Source: Eutreptiella sp. 'Long Island Sound 2002' (Eukaryota; Euglenozoa; Euglenophyceae; Eutreptiales; Eutreptiaceae). Taken from it: DNA of 64,000 bases. This document shows, one piece after another, positions 53,072-62,700 of the stretch (position 1 is the stretch's first letter; each line of letters begins with the position of its first letter). The stretch lies in NCBI GenBank assembly GCA_964036045.1, contig OZ038379.1:111236611-111300610 (forward strand), read 5' to 3'. The position numbers and the translations under genes were made by a program. A model generated the notes under the pieces. It made no database searches, was not told the origin of the DNA, and saw nothing but the letters and a program-made list of their open reading frames with translations.

Positions 53072-54226
53072 ATGAGTGATTTCATTCGGGATTGGACCAT
53101 GGTGCAGACAAATGACTGTGGATTGGCTTGCTATCCCGCCGCATTTTCAGGTGAAAAGGCAAAATCATTAATCAGGTGTGTTGTGACATTTATCTAGCAT
53201 GATGCCTCATTGACCTTTCACACATGTATTGCAATTTATGCTTCTGCAGGGAGTTCGAGCAATACACCAGATCCGTTGGAGCAACTTGGAAACCAACTGG
53301 AAAACGAGATGTTTTGTTCCTCGGATGGAAGCCGGGGAAAAAACGAAAACACGGCCCATTCCAAGAAGCACCTCCTCTACCTTGGGATAATGAGGTATAC
53401 CATTGTATTCACAATATCCGCATATTAAATTTGTAACCCCTTACAACATATGCTTCATTTTGTAGGTATTGCGAGAACTTCTAAATTTTTTAAAGGCATA
53501 CGCCAAATGTGCCTTAAAAGAATCACGCTGGCGACCCAATACAATTTTGGCACTACGTTATAACAAGGATGGACCAGGAAGACACATGAACGACTTCACG
53601 GTCCACCAAGATGACCTAAGGTGGCAATATGTTGTTTTTGTGGTTTGCTTACAGGTATCTTGAGGTGCTTTGCCGTTGCAGCCATGTCATGATACCGGTT
53701 TTCTTGTCGTTTCCTACAATGTCCACATTCCATGCCACTTTGCTACTGTTCTTTTTGTGACTTTAGGGAAGAGCCCAAATCAACATTTGGGACAAAAAAG
53801 GCCATGGATTCAATCCGGTGATGCACATTGTTGTGCACGCCGGAGACATCTACGAACTCCATGGTGTCGGATTACTCCATTACTTCCATGAAGCTGTGGG
53901 GTTAGAAGGTGTTGTAGTAATCATTCGACAAGGAACGTGGACCGTAATCCAAAACCTCATTGTTAATTTGTTCATTTCTAGGCAATACCGAAGAGCGAAT
54001 TTGCTGGACAGTCAGAATGGCTGCCTTCAACGTTCCCAATAAATCTACAAAGATTCAACACGATATACCAAATGCTAGGGTATGTTTCCATAATAAGGTC
54101 CTTGCTCAATGGTGTTTCATATAATATTGCCGCACATTCAATTTCTACAGAACTACCAGCGACTCACCAACGCCTGTATTGCCCAACCCCTTAAGAACAA
54201 GAAGAGAAAAACCGACCACCAAATGA
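53072..54226 (+). CDS. AlkB-like Fe(II)/2-oxoglutarate dioxygenase (six exons)
   Basis: The exon model is 53072-53175, 53250-53394, 53466-53654, 53767-53943, 53982-54079 and 54151-54226, all GT-AG, with frame kept throughout (262 residues). The core reads ILALRYNKDGPGRHMNDFTV, HQDDLRW, then HIVVHAGDIYELHGVGLLHY, FHEAV and VVIIRQGTW. This gives the iron ligands His130, Asp132 and His187 and the 2-oxoglutarate-binding Arg200 region. E. coli AlkB uses His131, Asp133 and His187, and its RY..G....LHQD block looks the same. AlkB proteins oxidatively remove alkyl groups from DNA or RNA. Intron 4 is only 38 bp. If the donor at 53909 is used instead, the frame changes downstream, the RxxF-like region is lost, and the stop moves to 54286-54288. 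The N-terminal QTNDCGLAC stretch is unassigned. The gene lies between the hairpin array and the NTase gene. Confidence 0.75.
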
Positions 54227-54582
54227 ATATGACAAGGCAGCATGAGGCCATTCGCATGGCAAAAGAGCTCAAGAAGGAGGATAATTAATTTTGCAATAGG
54301 TTGTTGCACATATTTACATTAGGGTGGCACTTTGCATGGCGATTTGCCAGTTTAAGGTGATCCCTAAATGATCCTGCCATCTGTACATTAGATTTTTCGT
54401 TTATTTGTATATTTTTCGTATCATGACTCAATGACAGAAGCCACTTGGTGTTGCATACGTCCTTTTCAGCATTGAACTATGTGCCTCTTGTGTTTGTCGT
54501 TTGCAATTCCCTGTCCGCCTATAGAAAATTGAAACATTGATTGCATTGACATGGGCTTTCCAATTTCGGAATGTTTTAGGTT

Positions 54583-54738
54583 GCGTACCACCAAACAAGC
54601 ATGTTTCTTCAACAAATGCTGACCATTATGGGGACCGAGGAAGGCAACGACTATGTAGCCTGTTTTACAATCATGGACACTGTACAAAAATGGCACAAGG
54701 ATGGTGAAAACTTGCAACCCAAAAGATTAGTGAGGTAA
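54583..54738 (+). CDS. Small exon of an unknown gene
   Basis: After a good acceptor (GGAATGTTTTAG) the frame reads VAYHQTSMFLQQMLTIMGTE, then EGNDYVACFTIMDTVQKWHK, and stops at TAA 54736-54738. Composition is protein-like and matches the neighbouring genes. The 5' exon is not identified. A short upstream segment near 54520 with its own acceptor is a candidate. It could be a terminal exon of a small accessory gene. Confidence 0.35.
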   Translation, partial: AYHQTSMFLQQMLTIMGTEEGNDYVACFTIMDTVQKWHKDGENLQPKRLVR

Positions 54739-54826
54739 CAAGGTGGATGAAGCCACCAGACTTCTACAACACAATGTCACGCCGCTATATGCGGTGTTCC
54801 TTTCTAAATAATCTAGCATCTTCAAG

Positions 54827-54983
54827 TGCCATGTACGCTTCCTCATGGCACAACCGCCAAATAACATGTATGAAACCCATTCACAATCCAATTGTGTGTT
54901 GTCATTAACGATTGTTTTTGGGATGCAACAATGTCACATGTGTTTACCTGGTGCTTCCATGCCATGTAGGCTTTCTCATGGCA
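54827..54983 (+). other. Two constant-loop hairpins between genes
   Basis: 54827-54850 has stem TGCCATG/CATGGCA with the variant loop TACGCTTCCT. 54960-54983 has the same stem with loop TAGGCTTTCT. They lie between the preceding small exon and the NTase gene. Confidence 0.8.
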
Positions 54984-55060
54984 CTCACAAATGTCACGCA
55001 TCAAACATTTTTTTCAAATTCTTTCTACCGTTCGTTTTTGTGTGATTGCAGAGGCGCAAC

Positions 55061-55758
55061 ATGGATTCCATTCAACATTTGAATTTTGATGAGTGGCAGC
55101 ACATATGCCAGTATTTACGCCCCGTGGAATCAATGGTTCTTGGTGAATGTCACCAAATCTTCCGCCAAAACCGCTTCAAACATGATGTAATACTACAATT
55201 CCGTCGTGCACTTCGGCATTGCCTCTTGCCCCTGGTGCCATTTCCCATTCTTCTATTGGATGAAGTTGCCGACTTAAACAAGAGATTTGGCAAAGTGGTC
55301 GCTATCTTGTCTGGCTCTATTGTTTTGCAAGGTTTGCTACGAGAACCATTCAAAACCACAGACTTGGATATTTATTGTACTCGATCAGCGTGTCCAATTC
55401 TACGAAAACACCTTTTGGCCATGCAATTGTTGAGACCGCGGAATTATCGTTCTCGAGCTCACATACAGGAGTATAATGATGTTCATCATCTTCATTCTAT
55501 TGAAGTTTCCAATTGGTAGTCGAAAATTGCCGTCCCCTGATTATCCAATTGATCACTGTGCGGAATAGACTAACCGATGTTCGCAACGTCATAAAGTTTT
55601 TCGATTTTGACATCGTTCAAAATTACTATGATGGGGTGATGCCCAAAATCACTTCTTTGAAGGCAATCATGTTTAGAGAGGCACGTGTGGTCCCTGGTGT
55701 TGTTCCATTGAAGTCACGGGTGAAAAAATATAGGAAACGAGGGTTTAAATTTATCTAA
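55061..55758 (+). CDS. F-box-like / nucleotidyltransferase-fold protein with one frameshift
   Basis: A start ATG at 55061 follows a strong acceptor (TGTGATTGCAG). Residues ~4-35 (HLNFDEWQHICQYLRPVESM) resemble an F-box helix set. Next comes AILSGSIVLQGLLREPFKTT followed by DLDIYC: a G-S motif at 55313-55318 and D-x-D at 55361-55369, the hallmarks of the polymerase-beta-like nucleotidyltransferase fold. The frame stops at 55517. An overlapping frame continues with PLIIQLITVRNRLTDVRNVI, KFFDFDIVQNYYDGVMPKIT and ends at 55758, matching the II.LI....V..FDF...NYYDG pattern I associate with NTase-like proteins of fungi and large DNA viruses. A one-base indel near 55505 would unite them (~230 residues). 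Substrate is unknown. Breaking at that point would remove the C-terminal half. Confidence 0.55.
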
Positions 55759-55784
55759 TTGTCGTAATGGCACAATGCAGCTTG

Positions 55785-55806
55785 GCCATGTGGGCTTTCC
55801 CATGGC
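55785..55806 (+). other. Constant-loop hairpin 27 bp after the NTase stop
   Basis: Stem GCCATG/CATGGC, loop TGGGCTTTCC. It combines the stem of the 41.2-kb hairpins with the loop of the 49-51-kb array, showing that they are one family. Confidence 0.85.
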
Positions 55807-55923
55807 TTTGTTCTTGGTTTGCCATTTCGATAAGAGAATTCCTCAACCCCAGTCCATGTGTCCATGTCCATGTCTCATGCTAAACTTATTCTCACTTATG
55901 TACATAGCACAATTTTCTTAACA

Positions 55924-57789
55924 ATGCCAGCCATCTCCAAATTGAATGCGGCGACTGCATCTGCATCGTTGAATGCCAAGTACATGGGTTGCTCTGATAT
56001 TCGTGAGGTGGCGGATACCAGGAACGATGGCCAAACCCGTCACGTCATCACCACCTATTGGTTGGACAAAGAACAAGTTATGTTTGACGTAACATATTGG
56101 GGTTCCTCTTCGGAAGTTTTGTCAAACTCTGTCTCCAAGTTTCAAAAGAACGAAGGTTACTTTATTGATGCGGCCCAGCACCAATACATCAAGGGAACAA
56201 AACGCGAGGCATATTCCTCAAATTCGGAATGGACTTTGACGGCAACGGATTACACAAAGATTACTCCGGTGCCACATAATGAATTTCCAATTCCCGCCAC
56301 TCCCATTTCTACATTTGATCACGTGCTCAAGTATCCTCGTTGTCCACACAATGTGGTGGGTGTTGTTGTCCATGCTTCAACTATTCAACAAATTAAAACC
56401 ACATGGAAAATCTCTTTTAAATTGGGATCCCCCAAATGTGATGCCTTGTTGCCGGTTGAACTATGGGGAACATGTGCACAACACCCCATCAGTAATGGCC
56501 AAGTCATTGGGTTTCACCATGCATATTGGTCTTCCACTAAGGGTGTTGCCATTGCTAATGGTAATGCGAACCAAGTTATCATGAATGATTCGGACTTGTC
56601 CCCATCTGTTAGGGAAGATGTTACGAAATGGGCAAAAGGCTTTGATTCCAAGAAATTGGAGACAATTGGTCAAAGTAAGAGGGTGATTGATTTCCGGACT
56701 TTTTTGGACACCAATCCTAATGAATGGAAATATGATCAAGAATATCAGATGGATGTTTCTTTCCAAGGTTTAGGAAATCCGGTGACTCATAATGCATGTG
56801 TTGATTGTGGCACCAAAAAGCCCAATGAGGATTTCCTTTGTTACAAATGCAACCAAAAGTCAAAAATCACAAGCCATTACTTTCCTATCTTGCAATTGGG
56901 AACTCCCTCTTGTAAAAAGGTATTCAATGGCAACAATTTGGTGGGAGAACAAATTTTCAATATGGCAGCCAATGAATTTGGTGAAAAGGTACTTCAACAA
57001 CCCAACTTTGTTGATACCTTTGTACAAGAGGACTGCATTGGACGCCGGTGTCGAATCATTTTTCAGCATCGTAAAAATCCAAGGACCAAGGAATCCATTT
57101 ATCGCGTTTCCCATTTTGAATTTCTCTCTAATGAAGAAGCAGCAAAAAATACACTTCTTTCCACTCCAAGTGCACCGCTCAGCCCCATTGCATGTGACTT
57201 GCAAACACAAATGGACCGTTTGTTTGGATGGCATGCCAAATTCCCGCACAGCCGTCATACAACCACTAGTAGTATCAATGCCTTTTTGCGCAAACATGGT
57301 GGGCATTTTGATGTGACAATGCTCTTGCAAAAATGTGCCAATGTAGAATTGGACATTGATATTTTTGAAGATGTTATCTCCCGGATGTTACAAGTCACCA
57401 ATAACAATGACCGAGTTGATGTGCTGATGGCACATCGCTCCAATTTTCCATTCCCGGAATTGGAGGCGTTCTTAGATGGAATGACCGTAACATGCATGAA
57501 CGATCTCATTCCCACACTGGCGCCACCGGTCACACCATCACCACAAACACCAAACACCCCGGGGAATCCGAGCTCCAAGATTTCAGTCATTCCTTTCGAA
57601 CTCTCATCCGATGAGGATGGCAAGGAGGAGGACTCACCACAAAAGAGAGCATCGGAAAAGAAAAGTACTTCAACAGAAAATCGCCAAAAAGGCCCTGTTT
57701 GGAAAAGGATCGCGCGCCCGCCATGTCCGCAACACAAAGGAAGACCGTCACTCCCGAGAACTCCAAAAAAAAAACTCCAAAAATGTTAG
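55924..57789 (+). CDS. RPA70-like single-stranded DNA-binding protein
   Basis: The frame gives 621 residues from the ATG at 55924 (an upstream in-frame ATG at 55858 is less likely), close to the ~616 of RPA1. Two OB-fold regions (HVITTYWLDKEQVMFDVTYW; PHNVVGVVVHASTIQQIKTT and DALLPVELWG) are followed by a DBD-C-type zinc ribbon, CVDCGTKKPNEDFLCYKC, with Cys292, 295, 306 and 309, then YFPILQLGTPSCKKVFNGNN and EQIFNMAANEFGEKVLQQ. This is the layout of RPA large subunits. RPA-like proteins are common accessory proteins of plant Helitrons, where they are presumed to protect the displaced strand. The acidic/basic tail is probably frame-shifted: near 57655 another frame reads naturally (KTVTPENSKKKTPKMLEVPK, then GEANDTDDE) to a TAG at 57831. 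Confidence 0.8.
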   Translation: MPAISKLNAATASASLNAKYMGCSDIREVADTRNDGQTRHVITTYWLDKEQVMFDVTYWGSSSEVLSNSVSKFQKNEGYFIDAAQHQYIKGTKREAYSSNSEWTLTATDYTKITPVPHNEFPIPATPISTFDHVLKYPRCPHNVVGVVVHASTIQQIKTTWKISFKLGSPKCDALLPVELWGTCAQHPISNGQVIGFHHAYWSSTKGVAIANGNANQVIMNDSDLSPSVREDVTKWAKGFDSKKLETIGQSKRVIDFRTFLDTNPNEWKYDQEYQMDVSFQGLGNPVTHNACVDCGTKKPNEDFLCYKCNQKSKITSHYFPILQLGTPSCKKVFNGNNLVGEQIFNMAANEFGEKVLQQPNFVDTFVQEDCIGRRCRIIFQHRKNPRTKESIYRVSHFEFLSNEEAAKNTLLSTPSAPLSPIACDLQTQMDRLFGWHAKFPHSRHTTTSSINAFLRKHGGHFDVTMLLQKCANVELDIDIFEDVISRMLQVTNNNDRVDVLMAHRSNFPFPELEAFLDGMTVTCMNDLIPTLAPPVTPSPQTPNTPGNPSSKISVIPFELSSDEDGKEEDSPQKRASEKKSTSTENRQKGPVWKRIARPPCPQHKGRPSLPRTPKKKLQKC

Positions 57790-57859
57790 AGGTCCCCAAA
57801 TTGGGCGAGGCCAATGATACAGATGATGAGTAGTTCACTTCATGACTTGTGTCCCTCGC

Positions 57860-57893
57860 CACATGCGCATGTATGCTTTCTCACGTGCGTGTG
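57860..57893 (+). other. Hairpin after the RPA gene with long wobble-paired stem
   Basis: CACATGCGCATG pairs with CACGTGCGTGTG (12 positions, two wobble pairs and one mismatch) around the loop TATGCTTTCT, a one-base variant of the constant loop. Confidence 0.7.
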
Positions 57894-57915
57894 AATGAGG
57901 TATCCAATCAAATAG

Positions 57916-58589
57916 TAACTTGTGTGCCTTACCATGTTAGAAATTTGAATGCAGCTACATGCCTAAAAGCATGCCGACTGGGGTTTCTCCTGATGTTGAC
58001 GGGAATGGATTCAATGCTGCACACAACGCCACACATTCTCATGTACTTGTGGATGAAGTACCCGGTCAACAACTAACATGTGTGCCTTACCATGTTAGGA
58101 ATTTGATTACCGGATGTTTTCATTTGGCTCCAATATGAGACGTTGAAAAATAGCTACATACATAAAAGCTTGTTTTGGGCATCGGTCTTTTTTCCGGGGT
58201 GACATGGTTGCACAACCAATGTGCCAATTTTCATCACCTCTGTCCCTTACCATTCCTACATGTAGGCTTTCTCGTGTGGGTATGGAAGGTTTTTCAAACA
58301 AATAGCATATGTGGTTTACCACGGTACGCTTTGATTACCAATTTTACTTTGAAGAGCACGGCAATCCGTCTTCTTTTCGCAGGTTTTACATCAGATTCAA
58401 CAATCACATGTGTGCGTGGGCATGAACTTCAAATCGATATATGAGTGCCTCACAAAGATGACATGTAGGCTTTCTCTTGTGGATGTCGATGTCATTTCCT
58501 ATGACTTGAGGCTAACCTACATGATACACGAATGGCTATTATTTGCATTATCTTGTGACACATATCAACGTGTGTGCCTTACCACGTTG
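57916..58589 (+). other. Hairpins with a second constant loop, TGTGCCTTAC, and one more of the first class
   Basis: Class 2 hairpins: 57916-57939 (TAACTTG/CATGTTA, one mismatch), 58073-58098 (CTAACATG/CATGTTAG, perfect 8 bp) and 58566-58589 (CAACGTG/CACGTTG, perfect 7 bp). A class 1 hairpin is at 58255-58280 (CCTACATG/CGTGTGGG, loop TAGGCTTTCT), and a degenerate one is near 58461-58490. A-T to G-C changes occur in both halves of the stems while loops are unchanged. Confidence 0.8.
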
Positions 58590-58850
58590 GTAGGTGTACA
58601 AACATGTGACTTTTAAGGTACCATGCACATGGCCCTTTCTCTTGCCACATGGTTGTGGTGCATTCAATTTCAAAGTTCAACCTCAAAGCAATTGCAACCA
58701 CATATATGTACCATATGGCCAATCCGTTTCGCACCCCATGGGCTTCCCCCCATGGCTATTGTTGATGAAAACACATAATGCCTTTCCAATGTCTGATTTG
58801 CCAATGCGCATTTGTGCATGCACACATAATAACAACATAGTCCCTTCCCA

Positions 58851-58874
58851 TGGCATGTGGGCTTTCCCATGCCA
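58851..58874 (+). other. Constant-loop hairpin with inverted base pair in the stem
   Basis: Stem TGGCATG/CATGCCA, loop TGGGCTTTCC. Compared with TGCCATG/CATGGCA a C-G pair has become G-C on both sides, the clearest compensatory change in the set. Confidence 0.85.
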
Positions 58875-58949
58875 TTTCCGGTGAAGAATACTAATTTTTG
58901 AACCAATTCACAATGTTATTCCAACCGTCACCAATCAAAATCATTTCTA

Positions 58950-59350
58950 GTTATTTTTTTCCCTTGCTGCTAAACAAAACATTGAAGTGGGGTCAACAAG
59001 CATGGATACACTCTTTTGAAAAATGGCAAGTGGGCTTTCCCTTGTTGCTTAACAAAGCATTAGGTGAAGTCAACAAGCATGGATTGGACGTTTGTACAAC
59101 GTGGATTTTGTGGGGGCATGTTCGGATAGGCAAGTGGGCTTTCCCTTGCGACTAAACATAGGTTGCAATTTCACCAACTCTCAAGTGGGGACAAGTGGTT
59201 TGGAGGTGTTCCTATCCATGTATGTGGTTTGGCGCAACCATCATACATCATGGAGCACATTTAGGAAGAACCTCTACCATGAAAAATCTGTATGTCTCAA
59301 GATATCTAGGTTTACCTAGTCTTGTGGTTGTGTGCGCACGGCACAGGGGC
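58950..59350 (+). repeat. Second, short copy of the hairpin array
   Basis: Two hairpins (59026-59045 and 59130-59149; stem GCAAG/CTTGY, loop TGGGCTTTCC) lie in monomers related to the 49-51-kb array (AACAAAGCATTAGGTGAAG, GGATTGGACGTTTGTAC). Then GTGGTTTGGCGCAACCATCA leads into the structured module, exactly as at 51.5 kb. Confidence 0.85.
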
Positions 59351-59507
59351 TAGGAGGCAACGGGTGCTATGCTCTTGGCCGATGGGAAGCGCCCCCTCCG
59401 GTATACAAACAACCCATCGGAGCAGCGTAGCACCTAAGACCGGGGGATTTACTCTAGTCGGGGGAGTAGAGTTAGGTCATTGTGACCTTATGGGCTGTAT
59501 CCCGACA
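59351..59507 (+). other. Structured ~155-bp module, copy 2
   Basis: This copy has the same stems as copy 1 at 51.66 kb. Its second stem is longer (CCGATGGG/CCCATCGG), because both differing bases increase pairing. It is 96% identical to copy 1. About 230 bp of unique AT-rich sequence separate it from the right flank. Confidence 0.75.
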
Positions 59508-59736
59508 TTGTACTAATTTTCCAATTGTCCATGTACAATTGTGTGCCCCACCATGTTATACCCCAATGACAACATTGCCACAAAACGTGGCACACAAAGC
59601 ATGACAAGCATTGTCGTGCCATGTGATAGGGGAGTCAATGTGTATGATGTCTTTTCAAATGCCTTGACATGTTACAAATTTGATTACCATTTTTCAACTA
59701 GGGACTCACAACCACAATCCATTACATACGATCCTG

Positions 59737-62700
59737 CGTATGCGTTGTGCAAGACTAGGACCTAGCTCGGTCCTAGTTCGATTCTTGATTACCGAGCTGG
59801 GTTTACCCTGTTGAGGTTTTACACCACCTTTTAGGGGCCAAGGGTGAGCAACACGTTTTAGCAGCAACAGCAGCAGCAGCAGCAGCAGCAGCAAGCAGCA
59901 GCAGCAGCAGGCGAGTCAAAAGTCCTTGCGACCACACCGCGGCTCAAAACCGGCATCCAAGTAGCTCAAAGCAACCGGGGAGCAAAGGCGCATCACCACA
60001 AACAGGTTTCGAGCCGTTTCGAGCCGTCAAGCCTGTTCTACGGCCGATTTAGTGTCCAAAAATGGCCGTTTTTGGGCGATTTACGGCAGTTTTTAGGACG
60101 ATCGTCCTGAAAGTTCAGGACGATCGCCGCTACGCCAAGCAGGTGTTTCCGATAAGGGCCGTTGTTCTTTCATGGCGATTGGGCTATCAAAGGATGGCAA
60201 ATGGGTGTTCAATAAGGCGTGTACCATGCCATGGTGCCATGCGGTGGTCCATTTTGACGTGAAAACAAGCCCTTTTTGAGCTGTGTTTCAGGACGATCGT
60301 CCCGACCGTGGAGGCACATCTCGAAAGCAAGCAGTCTTTCCTCGACGGTAATCTCCAATGCGTTACGCAAGACTAGGACCCAGCTCGGTCCTAGTTCGAG
60401 TCTTGATTACCGAGCTGGGTTTACCCTGTCGAGGTTTTACACCACCTTTTAGGGTCCAAGGGTGAGCTACACGTTTTAGCAAGCAGCAGCAGCAGCAGCA
60501 GCAGCAAGCAGCAGCAGCAGCAGCAGCAGCAAGCAGCAGCAGCATCAGCAAGCAGCAGGCGAGTAAAAAGTCCTTGCGACGGCACTGTGGCTCCAAATCG
60601 GCATCCAAGTAGCTCAAAACGACCGGGGAGCAAAGGCGCATCACCACAAACAAGTTTCGTTGCATTTCCATTTTTGGGCTATTTTCAGGACGATCGTCCT
60701 GAAAACTCAGGACGATCGCCAGTGTGTCAAGTGGGCGTTTGCAATGAGGGCCGTTGTGCTTCCATGGTGATTGGGCTATCAAATGATGGCAAATGGGTGT
60801 TCAATAAGGCTGGTACCATGCCGTGGTGCCACACCGTGATCCATTTTGAGGTGAAAAATGAGCCCTTTTTCAGCCGTGTTTCAGGACGATCCTCCTGACC
60901 GTCGTGGCACATCTCTAAAGCAAGCGGTCTTTCTCCAACGGTGATTTCCAATGCGTTATGCAAGACTAGGACCTAGCTCGGTCCTAGTTCGAGTCTTCAT
61001 TACGGAGCTGGGTTTACCCTGTCGAGGTTTTACACCACATTTTAGGGGCCAAGGGTGAGCAACACGTTTTAGCAGCAGCAAGCAGCAGCAGCAGCAAGCA
61101 GCAGGCGAGTAAAAACTCCTTGCGACGACAGCGTGGCTCAAAACTGGCATCCAAGTAGCTCAAAACGACCGGGGAGCAAAGGCGCATCACCACAAACAAC
61201 TTTCGTTGCATTTTGAGCCGTGTAGCCCGTTCTATGGCCGATTTAATGTCCAAAAATGGCCGTTTTTGGGCTGTTTTCAGGACGATCGTTCGTTTGTCCA
61301 GTAGGCGATTCGAGTCAACGCCGTTGTTCTTGCACAACGATCAAACAATCACATGATTGCAAATGGGTGATGAAGAAGGCATCTTCCGTACCGTGGTGTC
61401 TTCCCGTGGTCCATTTGGGGTGTATAAGGGGCGTTTTTGAGTTCGCAGGCAGGCAGGCAGTAGGCTGCAGCACGCGAATCAAACGTCCGCAAGCAGCAGC
61501 AAGCGAGTAAAAAGTCCTTGCGACGACACTGTGGGTCAAAACCGGAATCCAAGTAGCTCAAAACGACCGGGGAGCAAAGGCGCATCACCGCAAATAGGTT
61601 TCGTGCGATTTTGAGCCGTCTAGTCGTTCTATGCCCAATTTAGAGGGCCGTTGTTCTTTCATGGCGGTTGGGCTATCAAAGGATGGCAAATGGGTGTTCA
61701 ATAAGGCGTGTACCACGCCGTGGTCCCACGCGGTGGTCCATTTTGAGGTGAAAATGAGCCGTTTTCTAGCCGTGTTTCAGGACAATCGCCGTAACCATGG
61801 AGGCACATCTCTAAAGCAAGAGGTCTTTCTTCAACGGTGATTTCCCATACGTTACGCAGGACTAGGACCCAGCTCGGTCCTAGTTCGAGTCTTGATTACC
61901 GAGCGGGGTTTACCCTGTCGAGGTTTTACACCACCTTTTAGTGTCCAAGCTTGAGCAATACGTTTTGGCAGCAACAGCAGCAGCAGTAGCAGCAGCAAGC
62001 AACAACAGCAGCAGGCGCGTAAAAAGTCCTTGTGACGACACCGTGGGTCAAAACCGGCATCTAAGTAGCTCAAAACGACCTCGGAGCGAACGCGCATCAC
62101 CACAAACAGGTTTCGTGCCGTTTCGAGCCGTCTAGCCCGCTCTATGGCCGTTTAGTGTCCAAAAAAGGCCGTTGTCTGGGCTGTTTAGTTCAGGACGATC
62201 GCCGGTGTGTCAGGTGGCCGTTTGCAATGAGGGCCGTTGTTCTTCCATGGCGATTGGGCTATCAAATGATGGCAAATGGGTGTTCAATAAGGCGTGTACC
62301 ATGCCGTGGTGCCGCACGGGGGTGCATTTTGAGGTGAAAATGAGCCTTTTTGAGCTGTGTTTCACGACCATCGTCCTGACCGTGAAGGCACATCTCTAAC
62401 GCAAGCGGTCTTTCTTCAACGGTGATTTCCCATGCGTTACGCAAGACTAGGACCTAGCTCGGTCCTAGTTCGAGTCTTGATTACGGAGCTGGGTTTACCC
62501 TGTCGAGGTTTTACACCACTTTTAGGGGCCAGGGATGAGCAACACGTTTTAGTAGCAGCAGCAAGCAGCAGCAGCAGCAAGCAGCAGCAGCAGCAGCAAG
62601 CAGCAGGCGAGTAAAAAGTCCTTGCGACGGCATTGTGGCTCCAAACCGTCATCCAAGTAGCCAAAAACGACCGGAGAGCAAAGGCGCATCACCACAAACA

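Larger units (their letters stand above)
41200..59736 (+). mobile_element. ~18.5-kb Helitron-like multigene transposon
   Basis: This segment interrupts one CAG-rich satellite that resumes in the same orientation on the other side. It is less GC-rich than the retroelement block and internally coherent. All credible genes lie on the plus strand: the RepHel frame, a J-domain segment, an AlkB-like dioxygenase, an F-box/NTase gene and an RPA-like protein. Repeated hairpins with constant loops lie between them. HUH replicase plus PIF1-like helicase defines Helitrons, and RPA-like cargo is known from plant Helitrons. The 5' TC and 3' CTRR termini could not be fixed. A hairpin (CATACG/CGTATG) sits directly before the right junction. 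About 0.5 kb of satellite unit is missing between the flanks, so the ends are approximate. Two nested or tandem elements (41.2-51.8 and 51.8-59.5 kb) are an alternative. Confidence 0.8.

Noticed and set aside
53072-53175. Ulp1/C48 or C39 cysteine protease from QTNDCGLAC
   Set aside because: The rest of the spliced protein lacks a protease His/Asp arrangement but has the H-x-D...H...R set of an AlkB-like dioxygenase.
41200-59736. Integrated large DNA virus or Maverick/Polinton
   Set aside because: No capsid, packaging ATPase, protein-primed polymerase or integrase is seen. HUH Rep plus PIF1-like helicase defines a Helitron. The NTase gene alone is not enough.
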